Shown: positions 1-11,457, counted from the first letter of the stretch. The stretch: 64,000 nucleotides of DNA from Aegilops tauschii subsp. strangulata (GCF_002575655.3 NC_053040.3:156551148-156615147); one strand, 5' to 3'. The notes: generated by a model from the sequence alone, not told the origin. Numbers and translations are program-made.

Positions 1-2122
1 CCATTCCTCCACCTCCCCCGCCGCCACCGCCGGCCGTGGAGGAAGATGTGGCCACACCGACGACCACCGCCTCCAACATGTTCGATGAAATGTCGCAAAG
101 GTATAAATTTCTCGTTTGTGCTCTCGTTTGTTGTTTCAAATTTTTTGTGTCCTTGATTGTTTGTGCGTGCAATTGTAGTGTTGATGATGAAGCTTTCATG
201 CACGCAACAAATGTGGCAAATGATGATTACATATATGAGTCACAAGAATATGAAACCCAATATGATGATGACAATCTTGATGTGGATGATGAGGGCTTCA
301 TTGTCAAGGGAAGAAGCGGCAATTATAGCACCGGGGAGGATGTGTTGATATGCACCGCTTGGAAGAAAATCTCTCAAGATGCAAGCGTTGGAAGCGACCA
401 AACGGTGAGCACCTATTGGAAACGCATCAAGGAGTATTTCGATGAGCGCAACACAAGTGATATCTTCCGTTCGAGCGACTCTCTACGCCAACGTTGGTCC
501 ACCATCAACGCCGAATGCTCAAAGTGGGCCGGTTGCTTGTCAAATGTTGCTCGCATGAACCCAAGTGGTTGCGGTGATAGTGATTTGGTAAATATTTCCT
601 CTTCGTCCGTGCTTTGTCAAATATTTCCTCTTTGTTCACTATGTTGATGATGAAATATTTTATTGTAGAAAATGATTGCACAAGGATTGTTTCAGGAGAG
701 GAACATGAAAAGCGAGAAGAAGAAAAGGAAAGGAAAAGCTTTCACTTTTCATCATTGCTACAAAGAGCTCAAGGATGTGGAGAAGTGGAAAACTAGAGAG
801 ACTTTTGAATCGTCGAAGAAGAAGAGTGTGTTGGTTGTGGATGAAGAAGATGTCGCCATTGAGGAGACGAGCCCCACTCCTCACTCCGCGACAAAATCTT
901 ATAGGCCCGATGGAAACAAGAAAGCGAAGGGAACCAAGGCCGGAGACAATGATCTCAAGGAAGGATTTGATGCCATTGTCATGGCAAGGAAAGAGTATGC
1001 CGACGAGAAAAGAATGTTGAAGCTCAAGGAAATAGAGGAGAGGAGTGAGGCCGAGCGGTGAAGGGCGGCGGCCGAGGAGAAGAGGGCGGCAGCCGAGGAG
1101 AGGTTGGCCGCGGCCGAGGAGAGGAAGGTGGACCTAGAGGAGAAGAAGTCCGCGGCCGACGAGAGGAAGATGGTAGAAGAGAGGACACTCAAGTTTATGT
1201 TTATGGACACATCAACTCTTGATGCCAAGGCAAATGCATATGTTGAACTTTGTCGCGATGAAATGCTCACGAGGAAGCAAATGCTCATGAGGCAAATGAT
1301 GATGGGAGGAGGCATGGGAGGAGGCACATGGGAGATGCCATGGGTGGTGCCATGGGTGGTTACATGAACATGATTGGAGGTTCCATGAGTGGTGCATTTG
1401 GCGGAAACATAGGAGGTGGCTTCGGTGGCAACATGGGAGGTGGCTTTGGCGGCATGGGAGGTGCTTTTGGTGGCAACATGATGGGTGGCTTGGGAGGTGG
1501 CTATGGCGGCAACATGAGTGGCGTTGGAGGTGGATATGGCGGCAACATGGGACGAAATGAAGATGGTTCCGGTGGTGCTCACGGCAACGAGAGTTCACCG
1601 CTTGTTGAGAACGTCGACAGACCTTATTTTAAGTTCAGAGAATCCGCCTTCACCCTTCGAAGAAAACATGGTGGTGGTGGAGATGATGATCATACCACGG
1701 TTCACAACATCGGTGGAGTTGATGACCCGAATGAGTAATATTCATGTGCATTTGAATTTCTAGGGCGAAAAACTTTGATTGAGACGATGCTCTTTTGGTA
1801 GACGAATTTGATACTATGATGGTGATGCACTTTTGATTAAAACTATGATGATGATATGCATTTTATTTTCAAATTTTAGTTGCTATTTCAATGCAAAACC
1901 GCGGCTGAACAGTGGCTGGCAGCAGCCGCGCGGCCGTTTTCATATTGTTTTACATCTTCATTTTGGACCATCTATTGGAGTTGCAAATTTGGACCATCAT
2001 TTTGGACCATCTGTTGGAGTTGAGATTTTTTCGGAGCTCCAAACGCACTTTTTGGCGGTCCGAATTTTACATCTCCGGTTTTGGACCGCCAAATTTTGGA
2101 CCATCTATTGGAGATGCTCTAA
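1..2122 (+). mobile_element. Right part of a PIF/Harbinger-like DNA transposon
   Basis: The right terminus is a TIR-like end at 2094-2119 that reads, inward from the end, gagcatctccaatagatgg. This is a common start for grass Harbinger elements, and it is followed by TAA at 2120-2122, the 3-bp target duplication typical of the superfamily. Partial copies of the same terminal motif (ttggaccatctattggag) recur just inside, at about 1962-1980 and 1988-2020, as subterminal repeats. The left terminus is outside the window, so the TSD pair cannot be checked. The element contains the broken NAM-associated gene described separately. No DDE transposase is visible in this part. Confidence 0.6.
3..1738 (+). 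pseudogene. NAM-associated (trihelix-like) gene, Harbinger ORF1 type, broken
   Basis: The gene enters from the left edge in a proline-rich stretch. Exons are about 3-100, 179-587 and 669-1738; introns are 101-178 (GTATAA...TTGTAG) and 588-668 (GTAAAT...TTGTAG), and the phases agree. Exon 2 holds a Myb/SANT-trihelix-like domain (TYWKRIKEYFDE, SLRQRWSTINAECSKWAG). Exon 3 holds the NAM-associated C-terminal signature (FTFHHCYKELKDVEKW, then RPDGNKKAKGTK) and a charged Ala/Glu/Arg helix. The tail from about 1290 is built of Met/Gly repeats (MGGGFGGN type). Lesions are a TGA at 1059-1061 inside the Ala/Glu-rich helix (CGG TGA AGG where CGA would fit) and a frameshift between about 1316 and 1328. 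Such genes act as the DNA-binding partner of Harbinger transposases or as domesticated relatives. This copy cannot give a full protein. Confidence 0.7.
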
Positions 2123-2159
2123 GCCATCGATGGTACACCATTCAATAATCTGCCAACAT

Positions 2160-2627
2160 ATTTTGTGGTGCATATGCACAAATACAAAACCCAATGCAAG
2201 TGGCATGTCACTCCACAAGCTAGTAAGTTTTGCTTTGTGTTGCTCTATTTGTTGATCATGTGATTGTGTTGCTTTATGTTGCATGTGTTAATCAAGTGAT
2301 TGTATTGCTTTGCTAGACTGGCCTCATGGCGGTGTTGTACAAAAGGAACAAGGGCAAGCCATTCACGATGCTCCAATGTTGGATGAAGTTGATGCGCACA
2401 ACAAGTCAAGCAACACTGGCAATTCACTCAAGACCATCAATGCCAAAGGAGATAAAGTTGGTGAAATAAGGAGTGGAGTTGAAGGGCTTGCACCACCCAC
2501 CTGTGTGCCAAGGTCGAGGGGATGGGAGAAGAAGAAAAGAGAAGGGGCATCGGCCAAGATGACAAACAAATAAAAGGACATCATGATGAAGGAGGAGACA
2601 AGTGCCAAACGCAATGAGCTCAAGTAG
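2160..2627 (+). pseudogene. Second NAM-associated-like gene fragment
   Basis: A likely exon ends at 2222 before GTAAGT. A 94-nt intron follows (2223-2316, ending TTTGCTAG), and a second exon runs from 2317 to 2627 with matching phase. The second exon is rich in Lys, Glu and Asp, with a basic patch (PRSRGWEKKKREG) in the place where NAM-associated proteins have the RPxGxKxAK motif. It is followed by DIMMKEETSAKRNELK and a stop at 2625-2627. An in-frame TAA at 2571-2573 interrupts it. No upstream start or DNA-binding domain is recognisable. This is probably a decayed piece of a Harbinger-type ORF1 or a related host gene. The family assignment rests on general resemblance only. Confidence 0.35.
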
Positions 2628-3051
2628 AACGTTCATGGATATGTAAGAAAAGAAGATGAACCTCGAGAAATCAATGATACAGAAAGGAGATGCAAACAGA
2701 TGTTTCTTTATTTTGCATAAAGAAAAAGGAAAAATATGTTTTTTTTTTTTAGGATTTGAATCATAGACACAGTTCATGTACTGTAGAGATGAACCTATGA
2801 TGTAATATCCAATTTTGCAGGTGTCTGCTCGGTACTTGCAATTGCAAGTGTGTGCCCGCCCGGTACGAAAATGTTGGTCCACCCCGGGTGTGCTCCACCT
2901 GCGTGCCACGTACATAAGGGCGCTTGCCAGAAAAACTGAAACAATCAAGCATGCGCCACATGCTATAACATATGAACACGTGAGCTTACAAAACAATATG
3001 CTTTTTTTGTGACGTTTGCAAATAAGAGAAGAAAAAAAGAAGGCCCACTTA

Positions 3052-3380
3052 CGGCCTCTTTGATTTACAGGACCGCAAAAATCAGCAGTGAATACACTCG
3101 AATACTACAGGACTTTAGTGCACCAAAGTGTGCGCCACATGAAAAACAAATGATTTGCTTTTCTTTTTTGCAAGAGGTTTGGGAGGATAGAAAATTTTCT
3201 ATGAAATGTATTTTGATGGAACCTTTTGGGGAAAAAATCATGTAGGACTCAATCCTATAAATCAAACAGCCAACATAGGAAAATACGAAATGTATTTTCA
3301 AGGAATCCTTATAAAAAATCATGTAGGGTTCATTGAATCCTGCAAAATTACTTTAAAAATCCTTTGAATCAAAGAAGCCT
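3052..3380. mobile_element. Tourist-like MITE (329 bp) with TTA target duplication
   Basis: The terminal inverted repeats are about 20 bp: ggcctctttgatttacagg at the left and, read inward from the right, ggcttctttgattcaaagg. TTA is duplicated at 3049-3051 and 3381-3383. The size, the TTA duplication and the absence of coding capacity fit a Tourist/Harbinger MITE. It lies downstream of the J-protein gene and may fall in or near its 3' UTR. Confidence 0.7.
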
Positions 3381-3383
3381 TTA

Positions 3384-4174
3384 ATAAACTCAAAACTCAT
3401 CATGATGGAACAACAACAACACGGGTAGCTAAAGGGCACGAGAAGCAAACCAAACGCAAGGAACACTAGACCTCAAGCAAAGCATCCCAACACATAGAAA
3501 ATGTAGCGGCTGGAACTGATACTGCCCTAAACCCATCTTAAAAGAATCTCCACTGCTGAAACATGCAACAGTAGAAGCAAGGACCAAAAATCTAGTCCTG
3601 CAACCAACAGAGGAACAAAATGTGATGGGATGCTGCATGCCATCTTGCATGGTACCAGCGCTAAAGAGTGGAATGAAACGAGCACCATCGAAGAAAGAAG
3701 AAACGGGAACAAAATGACACCTGCTACACTTCATCACCCCTGTGATGGTGGATCATGGATGAGCCAAAACTTCCCTAACCTGCGACTACACCTCAATTCA
3801 AAGTTGCAGCAACAAAGATACCAAGATCCCATCAAATTAGCCTAGCAGGGTTAAATTACATGGTTCCAACATTTTCGAGTACACGAGCAGGAAATGAGGG
3901 GTGACACTAGGGACTAGACACAGCAAAATGCTACTAAGCTGCTAACTCGCTATAGAAAGCTGCTGCAGGAAGATTGATCCGCTTGCAAACCGTCGCTGAT
4001 GGATGCAAAAGACCCCCATTCGCCTGACAAGTTCAAACCTTCATGGATGTATTCGAAACAGCCAAAAAGCCCAATGCAACAATGTTAGAGACGTGGACTG
4101 CCCAACTTGGATAGAACCTTGGTTCTCACAACTTCAGCTCCTAAAGATGCACCGCAAATAAGGCCATCCCACAT
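3384..4174 (-). other. 3' flank / probable 3' UTR of the J-domain gene
   Basis: There is no convincing coding sequence on either strand. The stretch follows the stop codon of the minus-strand J-domain gene and probably includes its 3' UTR. The polyadenylation point cannot be fixed from sequence alone. Confidence 0.4.
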
Positions 4175-7105
4175 TTAACTGGTGTAGAGAAACACCTCTG
4201 GCACTGAATAAGGATCGAGCTCGAAACAGCCTCGAAGCTTGCCTGCTTTTTCATTTGTCAGATGGAAGCAAGGGACGTGGTGAGCGAACTTTGGGTACTC
4301 ATCCTTGCTTATTGTTTTCACATCTGCCCCTCTTCGAAATACTGCCCTGTAGCCATCCACCTTTCCTAAAGGCTGAACTTGTATGGACGAATCAGTCTGG
4401 CCAACAATCTCCACAAATTCATACTCACAGTTTTTAAAGTCTTCTGCAGTCCATCCAGCCCTCCAGTTCTTGTAAACGGCCCAGATGTCACGGAAGCGAG
4501 GGATTATTTCATATTCATTTTTTCTACCAGTTGATCTAGCAACCACAGGATGAGAAAATGACTCTGTACCAGTGTAAGTCGTAGTACCATCATTGCCAGA
4601 GGAAACCTTAAAGATTCCACACGCAAGAGTCCGATCTTCTTTACCAGTCAATCTTTTCTCCTCCTCTCCCCGAGGACAGAGATCAAGCCATTTCACTTGT
4701 ACTTTATTATTCTTGAGATCGACTTTCTTTATGATGGCATAGTAATTGGGGAACTTGTCCATATCACTATAGAGAGCCCAGATCTGCCCAGGTTCGAACT
4801 TCTGAATCGACCTTATTTCTGTAAATTCATAGAATTCTGAGTCAGGACATTCAAATTCATCCTGGACAATGCCATCAGATTCCTCATTAACATCCACACC
4901 TTCTACAGTAGATGGAGTATGATGCTCTTTGTTCTCTTCCTTTGTTGCTCTTGTAAAGAGCCCTGTATTCATACATGTAGCATGTGGCACCTCCCCGACC
5001 TTCTCAGACCCCTTGCCAGAATTAATTCCACTGGATGAACCAGCATACTTGGTATCAACCCCCTTGCCTTTTACTGTGCTTTCCAGAACAACAGAAGCAA
5101 AAGCCTCTTCCAAGTTAAGGGGAAGCGCTGCAGGATCAAGTTCAATAGCTCCTTCTGGAATGCCTTCTCTTTCAGTCCCACGCATGAAATGATGAGGGAC
5201 GCAATGAGAAAATCTTAGTGTGTTATCCTGAGGTATCACACATGGAGTTGCCTCTTTCGACTGCATAAATAAGCTAACAAAGCCTTTTATTTTTACAAGT
5301 GGCACGACAATGATGCTAGTGCTGGTTGTGAAATCCGTGACAACTTGAACAAGTTCATACTCAAAATCTGTGTGGCTGTCAGCATCCGAACTCCAGCCGA
5401 TGTCCCATCCCTTGTGCAGGGCCCAAACTTCATCTTTCCTAGGATATATCTCATACGAGTTTTTTGTCTTGCTTTTCGCACAGGAAATAGTTTGGGAGAA
5501 CATATTAGCTTCTTTAGCTGTGTCTGATGTTCCATGCTTAAAATGTCCACAAGCAACAGGCAGTTCTGCACGTGACCATGCCAGCTCTGCTTCATTTGTG
5601 GGATCCAATTCCAGCCAAACAAAGTGTACTATAAACTTTGGGGCCATTTTTACCTTTGTAATTCGAGCATAAAATCTTGGCATGCAGCCATGACTATCAT
5701 AGACTGCCCAGATCTGGTTGGGTCTAAACTGACTTACATCTCGAAGTTCGTCGAAGTTAAAAAATTCAGGATCTGCGCAGCTAAATTTTTCCTCATCTGA
5801 AGCATCATCAAGGTTTGGGTCTAGACCATTGCTGCTGACAGAATTGGATGTTTCTTCTTTCTCGTGATTAAGACCATTTGTGTGACCATTATGCCCAGTT
5901 TTGTCTTCATCAAACTTTGATGTGCTGCTTTGATCATCACCATGCAACACACCACCTTTCCTTAACCTTTTGAAATTGGAAGAACTGACATTATTATCGT
6001 CGTCATCATTACCATCATCACCAATATCTTCATCTTCACTCTCTTCCTTATACTTAACTTCTTGCTTCTGCCTACTTGACCTGCGGCTGTGTTGACTCGG
6101 CTTTGCATTATTTGCAGCAGCACCATCTACAGTGATCTCTTCTTCACTATCAGTGGTGGTCTCCGAATCACTAGATTCAGACACGGCTCTCCTGCCCCTT
6201 TTCAATCCTGCAGCTGATGAACCTTTTGAAGTCCGAGCAAATTTTGCTTTCTCATTTGGTACACCTGCAGCACTAGCGCTATTACCACCTTCCCCCTTCT
6301 TTTTGTTTGTATTTGCAGCTGCCTTATGAGATCCATAATTAGCATGAACCCCTGGAGTGGCATTATTCCAAGCCTGTTGACCTGGGGCATTTGTCTGCCG
6401 GCCTGCAAAATTCTGTGGTGCCCCTGCATTTTTTACCCCAGCATACTGTCGATCTGCCCCAGAAGGAACAGCTTGCTCATTTATATCATGTGCAATAAAA
6501 GGCTTCAAACAACTCTGACAACGGATAGCTTTCTTCAACATTGCAGTGTAGTACTGATATCTCATGCCACAACTTGAACACATGGTCCAGAATGTTTGTG
6601 GTGTCCCTGCAGAATTTGAGGGCTGATGAAGATTCACAGGTCTAACAGGAGCAGCTCTCCTTGACTGCTGATAAGGGGATGGTCTTGCTGCACCAACTCT
6701 GACTGAGACTCTCCTTTTCATGTCATAGGCAGAACGTTTTGAGCTGTCTGTAAGCGTCATGTTTGCTTCTCCCACTAATTTAAATGCTGCCTCTGCACCT
6801 GCAAACTTGTTCTTGTCGGGATGCAGCAAAAGCGCAAGCTTACGGTATTGCTTCTTTATTAGTGTGTCATCATTCGTGAAAGCAGGTACCTGAAGTATCC
6901 CATACCAGTCAAGCTCTCCATTAACCTTCGTTCCAGCAGCACAATGAACGTCACAGACAGTTAACATTTGTGAAATATTGTCAATCTCTGAGAAAAGTTG
7001 TTGTGCTTTGATGATCAATTTTTTTGCACCAACAAAATCCTTCTCCAGCAATTTTCTTTCAGCCAGAGCTTTTGCTCTAATAGCTTCCTCTTTGTTGCAG
7101 TCCAT
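4175..7105 (-). CDS. J-domain (DnaJ/HSP40) protein with two DUF3444 domains
   Basis: A single uninterrupted 976-codon frame starts at the ATG at 7105-7103. Residues about 66-130 form a J domain with the HPD tripeptide at 95-97 (LLLHPDKNKFAGAEAAFKLV), which in this family stimulates Hsp70 ATPase activity. A short zinc-ribbon-like motif follows, with cysteines 176, 179, 196 and 199. A basic/acidic low-complexity middle includes KRGRR and a run of Asp/Glu near residue 360. Two DUF3444 modules follow, at about 440-650 and 760-970, each opening with a D(P/S)EF(F/Y)xF...F.(P)xQIWA(V/L)Y pattern. The architecture matches plant class-C J proteins with duplicated DUF3444; the cellular function of that group is poorly defined, and a nuclear location is an inference from the basic patches. 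The coding region has no intron; introns appear to lie in the 5' UTR. It is the only intact low-copy gene in the window. Confidence 0.95.
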   Translation of the reverse strand: MDCNKEEAIRAKALAERKLLEKDFVGAKKLIIKAQQLFSEIDNISQMLTVCDVHCAAGTKVNGELDWYGILQVPAFTNDDTLIKKQYRKLALLLHPDKNKFAGAEAAFKLVGEANMTLTDSSKRSAYDMKRRVSVRVGAARPSPYQQSRRAAPVRPVNLHQPSNSAGTPQTFWTMCSSCGMRYQYYTAMLKKAIRCQSCLKPFIAHDINEQAVPSGADRQYAGVKNAGAPQNFAGRQTNAPGQQAWNNATPGVHANYGSHKAAANTNKKKGEGGNSASAAGVPNEKAKFARTSKGSSAAGLKRGRRAVSESSDSETTTDSEEEITVDGAAANNAKPSQHSRRSSRQKQEVKYKEESEDEDIGDDGNDDDDNNVSSSNFKRLRKGGVLHGDDQSSTSKFDEDKTGHNGHTNGLNHEKEETSNSVSSNGLDPNLDDASDEEKFSCADPEFFNFDELRDVSQFRPNQIWAVYDSHGCMPRFYARITKVKMAPKFIVHFVWLELDPTNEAELAWSRAELPVACGHFKHGTSDTAKEANMFSQTISCAKSKTKNSYEIYPRKDEVWALHKGWDIGWSSDADSHTDFEYELVQVVTDFTTSTSIIVVPLVKIKGFVSLFMQSKEATPCVIPQDNTLRFSHCVPHHFMRGTEREGIPEGAIELDPAALPLNLEEAFASVVLESTVKGKGVDTKYAGSSSGINSGKGSEKVGEVPHATCMNTGLFTRATKEENKEHHTPSTVEGVDVNEESDGIVQDEFECPDSEFYEFTEIRSIQKFEPGQIWALYSDMDKFPNYYAIIKKVDLKNNKVQVKWLDLCPRGEEEKRLTGKEDRTLACGIFKVSSGNDGTTTYTGTESFSHPVVARSTGRKNEYEIIPRFRDIWAVYKNWRAGWTAEDFKNCEYEFVEIVGQTDSSIQVQPLGKVDGYRAVFRRGADVKTISKDEYPKFAHHVPCFHLTNEKAGKLRGCFELDPYSVPEVFLYTS

Positions 7106-9022
7106 GATAACAAGTATAAATAATCAATATCCAAACTCCTAACCACTCTCATGCAGAAAGTCCCAGTAACAAGAAAGACTGTTTCTTTCTCTCCATTCTT
7201 TTTCTCATAATACACAATAGGGATGGTGCACCTTATTGCAATACTGCCTTCAGTTAATTGTAGTGTCCAGAATAACCAACTTCAAGGTACAAAATACGTT
7301 CAGGAGCTGAGATATACTACTTAAAGAGCAGTACACTAAATAAATTAACTGGTCAGCCTGCATGAAACAAAACAACGATTATGGTTAATAAATTTGATAA
7401 GCATATTCAAGAAAAAACAGAAGGCGTTTTTTGCTACAGAAGAATAAAAATTTGCATTTATTGCCTCGCTCAAGAGATAAAATCACCTCAGACGACATTG
7501 GTTTAGCGTTAGTGCTGACACGAAAGGCTGTTAGCAATCTAAAATGAAATGTGTGCATAGTAAATTAATAATATAAACAATTCAGGTTTAAAGAAATATG
7601 CGCTCAACTGATAAGAAAGCACAGTTCATTGGCCTCTTCCTGGGTTCCAGCTAAGCCCCAACAACAACCAGAGCAAGTAACAACTCAGTTGTCCTACGGA
7701 TTACGTTAAGCTGTTTCTTTTACTTTTTGGGGATGTGTGTGCGGGGGGGATCTTTCTCTGTTTAGAAAGCACAGTTCATTGGGCTATTCCTTGGTTCCAG
7801 TTAAGCCCCACAAACAACCAGAACAGGGTTTTGACAGTTTCAGTACATTATTTTATTCTAATTCGATACAGCTTGCTGAAGGAATAAAAGCAAGAAATAA
7901 TTTGATATCTGAAGTCTCGAATGTGTTATGTACAGAAACAGAAAAATAATGCTGGGATATGGCAAACGTGCATTTTAACAAGAATGACAAATTCAAAACT
8001 AGTGCATGAAAGAACCGTGTATCAATCTGCACACAACTGTGGTCTGTTAATGTCTTCAAAATTTAAAATTGACAATAAGAACAAGCCTGAAGCAACAGCA
8101 CATATTTTCTGCACAACACAATGTATTTAATAAAGCTCACAGATGTAATTTCTGAGATGTCACTTCAAATTCACTAGCCATGGATCAAGGTGGAATATAC
8201 TTACTATAATCATTAAGATATTTTACATTAAAAAGACTAAAGTGGTCTATCACAACATAACCGGCTGGGATATAAACTATACTAAAGAAATGCGAAAAAT
8301 TGGAATGGAAATTCCTTGATTCATAATATACAGGAACTTGAGAAGTTTTATCATCAAGGTATGGGGCCACTAGACTGATACGACAGTAACTTCAGGGTAG
8401 TGTGTGTACAATTTGCATAGAATTGGTGATTCAAAGAAAAATAAGTAGGATTCACAACAAACTTCACATACCTAAATTTCTTTCTTAGAGGCTAAGAATG
8501 AACTAAAATATCAGTGCATTTGCAGTATCTTTGGTTTCAGCCAAAGGCAAATATCTAGCACTAATCAAGAGATTTGTAAATCTCATGGTAAATGGACCAA
8601 CAACATTGCAAATAACAGCAATCAAGTACACGATTACACTCACCGTGAGGGTGCACTAAAGCTTGCATGTCTTATGATGTTGTACAACTCTAGTTCCAAT
8701 TAAGCCAGTTAGGCAAAAAGTAAACCTTAGTACCCTACAGTCAAATCAGCATTTTGGACAATGATAATAAAATATGTTCCCGGATTCAAACACGCAAACT
8801 ATAAACAAACCCCTGTGTAGAAGGCCGAATGCCTAATGTTGCATCTAGAAAGCAGTAGGGCAAATTACCCAGTTGCGCCAAATAATAGGATGCATGGAAA
8901 TAAAGTTCCTGTGAATTAAGCTAGTATTGTACATAAGGATAGGACAAACAATTTCAATGTCTGTTTGCACAGTAGTGCTTCTTAAAGGTTCAAGAGAATG
9001 GAAAAAAGTACTTACTACTTAC
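7106..9022 (-). other. 5' UTR intron and leader of the J-domain gene
   Basis: This stretch has no coding potential and is AT-rich. A direct duplication of about 63 bp with a 150-bp offset occurs at 7614-7676 and 7764-7826 (agaaagcacagttcattgg start). The exact acceptor in front of the coding exon is ambiguous; a TTAG at about 7130 is one candidate. Confidence 0.45.
7614..7826. repeat. Diverged direct duplication in the J-gene leader intron
   Basis: Copies at 7614-7676 and 7764-7826 share agaaagcacagttcattgg and ttaagccccacaaacaacc-type blocks with scattered substitutions. The first copy also carries an insertion. Confidence 0.7.
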
Positions 9023-9077
9023 CACGGAATACAGATGACCATCATAACAGGCACAGCGAGGACAAGCTTGGTATTAT
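9023..9077 (-). other. Probable 55-nt 5' UTR exon of the J-domain gene
   Basis: On the minus strand this segment is preceded by a strong acceptor (T-rich tract then TTTTTGCAG) and followed by a consensus donor (GTAAGT at 9022-9017). It lies between the GC-rich putative first exon and the J-protein ATG. It contains short ATGs, so it could carry an upstream ORF. Support is from splice signals only. Confidence 0.45.
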
Positions 9078-9169
9078 CTGCAAAAATAATAATAATGAGA
9101 ATCATATGCAAATTTCAAATGTAATTCTACATATCAACTTCATATGTCCCTCCCTACTTGCCTCTCTCT

Positions 9170-9190
9170 CTCACACACACACACACGCAC
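9170..9190. repeat. CA microsatellite
   Basis: A short (CA)n run in the sequence ctcacacacacacacac, in the presumed 5' intron of the J-domain gene. Confidence 0.8.
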
Positions 9191-9562
9191 TAAACATAAT
9201 AAATCAGCCAAAAAAACAAATATGATAGCAAGCAATACATTGTTTTTATTTTTGGCTCCACAGTTATGTAGGGACTAGGGAGGTAAGGTGTCAAAAACAC
9301 GCCCTGGAGGCAACCATAGGGTCGACTATATTTTGTTGTATTCGTGATTTTTTGGATAGTTTGTTCACTGAATAATATCACCACAAGTGTGACTTCTTTG
9401 TGAATACTCCGTGTTTATGTTTACAATGTTTATTTTAAACTGATCTTGGAATGTTAAACCTATGAGATTTGTATTTCATAATTATAGAGATGGAGATATT
9501 AAACCAACAACACAAGACACATGTTCGAGGGTGTGGCACCCACAGCCACTATGAAACAACAC

Positions 9563-9634
9563 AAGAACATTGTATTCTTCGTGTCGACGGGTGGTCTTAA
9601 GAACATTGTATTCTTCGTGTCGACGGGTGGTCTT
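9563..9634. repeat. Perfect 36-bp tandem duplication
   Basis: Two identical copies, 9563-9598 and 9599-9634, begin aagaacattgtattcttcg and end gggtggtctt. The lack of any mismatch suggests a recent slippage or repair event. Confidence 0.95.
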
Positions 9635-10058
9635 ACAAACAATGTGTGCTCAAGATGTGTAATTACTAATAGGAGAAATGGTTCGAATCTTCAAGCAGAA
9701 AAGCTACTCGTATCCCCTAGTACCCCTTTTTTGCCCGTGAAAGAGAAAGGATCTCTTCATCTGCGCGAGCACACACGCGCGCGCGCATGTTCAGACAAGT
9801 TTATGACCTCAAAACACTTCGGTTTTACCCCAGCCCTAGTTTCGCCTCAAGACGCTAAAGCGGGGGTCCAAACAAATGACGAGCTCCCCGGCCCAAGTCC
9901 AGCCACGCATCACTGGACACGCGCACCCGCATCGCCGCTCACCCCGCGGCAGCCCCGCGCGTGAACCATTCACCGGCCCGCGTTGATTAGGGTTTTGTGG
10001 AGTTCCGAGAAAAAGGGGATTGGAGGCCTCAACGGCGGGGAGAGGGGGCGGCGCGTAC

Positions 10059-10240
10059 CTAATCGACGGCGGAGGCGGCGGGGGGCGGGCCGGGACGCGA
10101 GCCTCCGGCGAAGGGAAGCGGGCGACGCCGACGAGGAGGAGGGGAAGGTGGGAGGGTTTGCGGTTTGCGCTCGAAATCTGACGAAGGGGGGCGGGGCTCT
10201 CTGTTCGCACCAGCGGCGGCCGAGCAAATGAGTACTCGCG
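10059..10240 (-). promoter_or_regulatory. GC-rich first exon and promoter-proximal region of the J-domain gene
   Basis: This is a sharply GC- and CpG-rich island in otherwise AT-rich sequence. Read on the minus strand it ends with a good donor (AG|GTACGC, GT at 10058-10057), as expected for an untranslated first exon upstream of the intron leading to the ATG at 7105. No TATA box was confidently placed. The extent is approximate. Confidence 0.45.
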
Positions 10241-10260
10241 CTTGTGAGCGGACGTGAGGT

Positions 10261-11457
10261 CAAGGGGTTAAGGGGTTGGAGCCCAAACTAGGTATGGATC
10301 CGGATGGTATCGGGTGCGAGCCCCGTCACAGGTCTGGTGGGGTCTCTGATGGGGCCGTACCCACAGGCAGATTTTGACGGGTTCGGACTTTGGCTACAAT
10401 TATTTACTATTACATAATGAATAAAAATTGTTCTTTATCTTTTACCATCCACCTAACCTAACCGAAGATCCGGCATTCACCCAGCGAGGGTAAGTTCGAG
10501 GAAATAAAATCTCGCATTCACCCAACTGCAATAATGAAAAAAATCTGCCTTTCATCCAAGAGATCAGGCATCAAAGGGACTCACCAAATCGTTTTTGAAT
10601 GTTTGGATTCGGTGGTTTAGGGTCCAAACACTTTTAGCCCTCTTCAACATGGTTTAGCTAATTAGGCTGGACCAGTCCGGACGTTCGAATACCACTAGGC
10701 CGATGCCAAATCGAGGAAGCTTGGGGAGCCCGGATATGTATCATCTCGGACTCCGACATCCTTGTCTCACACAAAACCTCATCTAAAGTCATGTTTTCAA
10801 TCATGCCATCCTCCTCTGCTCCTAGAGATTGAAGCCGACACGTACCCTCTCCTCCTCCCGCTCTTGATGTTGCCCAGGCTTTGCCGACTGCCGCCGCCAT
10901 ACTCCCCCGAATCTGGTCACGGCCCAGGTACCCTCCCCCCCTATTGATGACATCCATAGCGGACATCACCCCCGACAAGTGTTTGGACAATGTCATAGTG
11001 CAATTTTTAAATGTTCTTGTTGTTTACTTCGAAGCAAACATAATGGATTCAGACATGATGATGACCCAACCTCGAGGCAAGGTTCGATCTGATGTTGCGC
11101 CCGATCTTTCACGACACTCCCCTTCAGTAGTAATAACCTCTTACCCGCGCATGCAATGTACATGAATCTTGCTCCAAAACTTAGGTTTTTTTTATAACTT
11201 ACCCCAAAACTCGATACGGTAATCCTAAAAAAGCATCGTGTCTATTTCATAAAACATAACCTAAATTTTGCATGACGCACGGTCTTGATTTTTATATATC
11301 AATAATCAACCGTCCTAACTTGACCCACAAGGTTGTCAACACCATAATTCCTAATTATATCTCACGCACACAAAATAAATTACAACTCCACCTGAACATA
11401 CTTAAATAGTAAGACTATTATTCTGACATGACATATGTGTTATACTGCATGTGACCC
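10261..11457. other. Intergenic sequence, no recognisable gene
   Basis: Short open frames occur but none resembles a known family. The stretch includes AT-rich degenerate sequence from 11160. It probably contains old transposon remnants that I could not name. Confidence 0.4.

Noticed and set aside
899..1598. Long minus-strand frames rich in Thr/Ser/His
   Set aside because: They are antisense to the Met/Gly and Ala/Glu repeat parts of the NAM-associated gene and reflect its repeat composition.
10658..10996. 112-codon minus-strand frame
   Set aside because: It has no recognisable domain or neighbours; probably a chance frame or an unidentified repeat.
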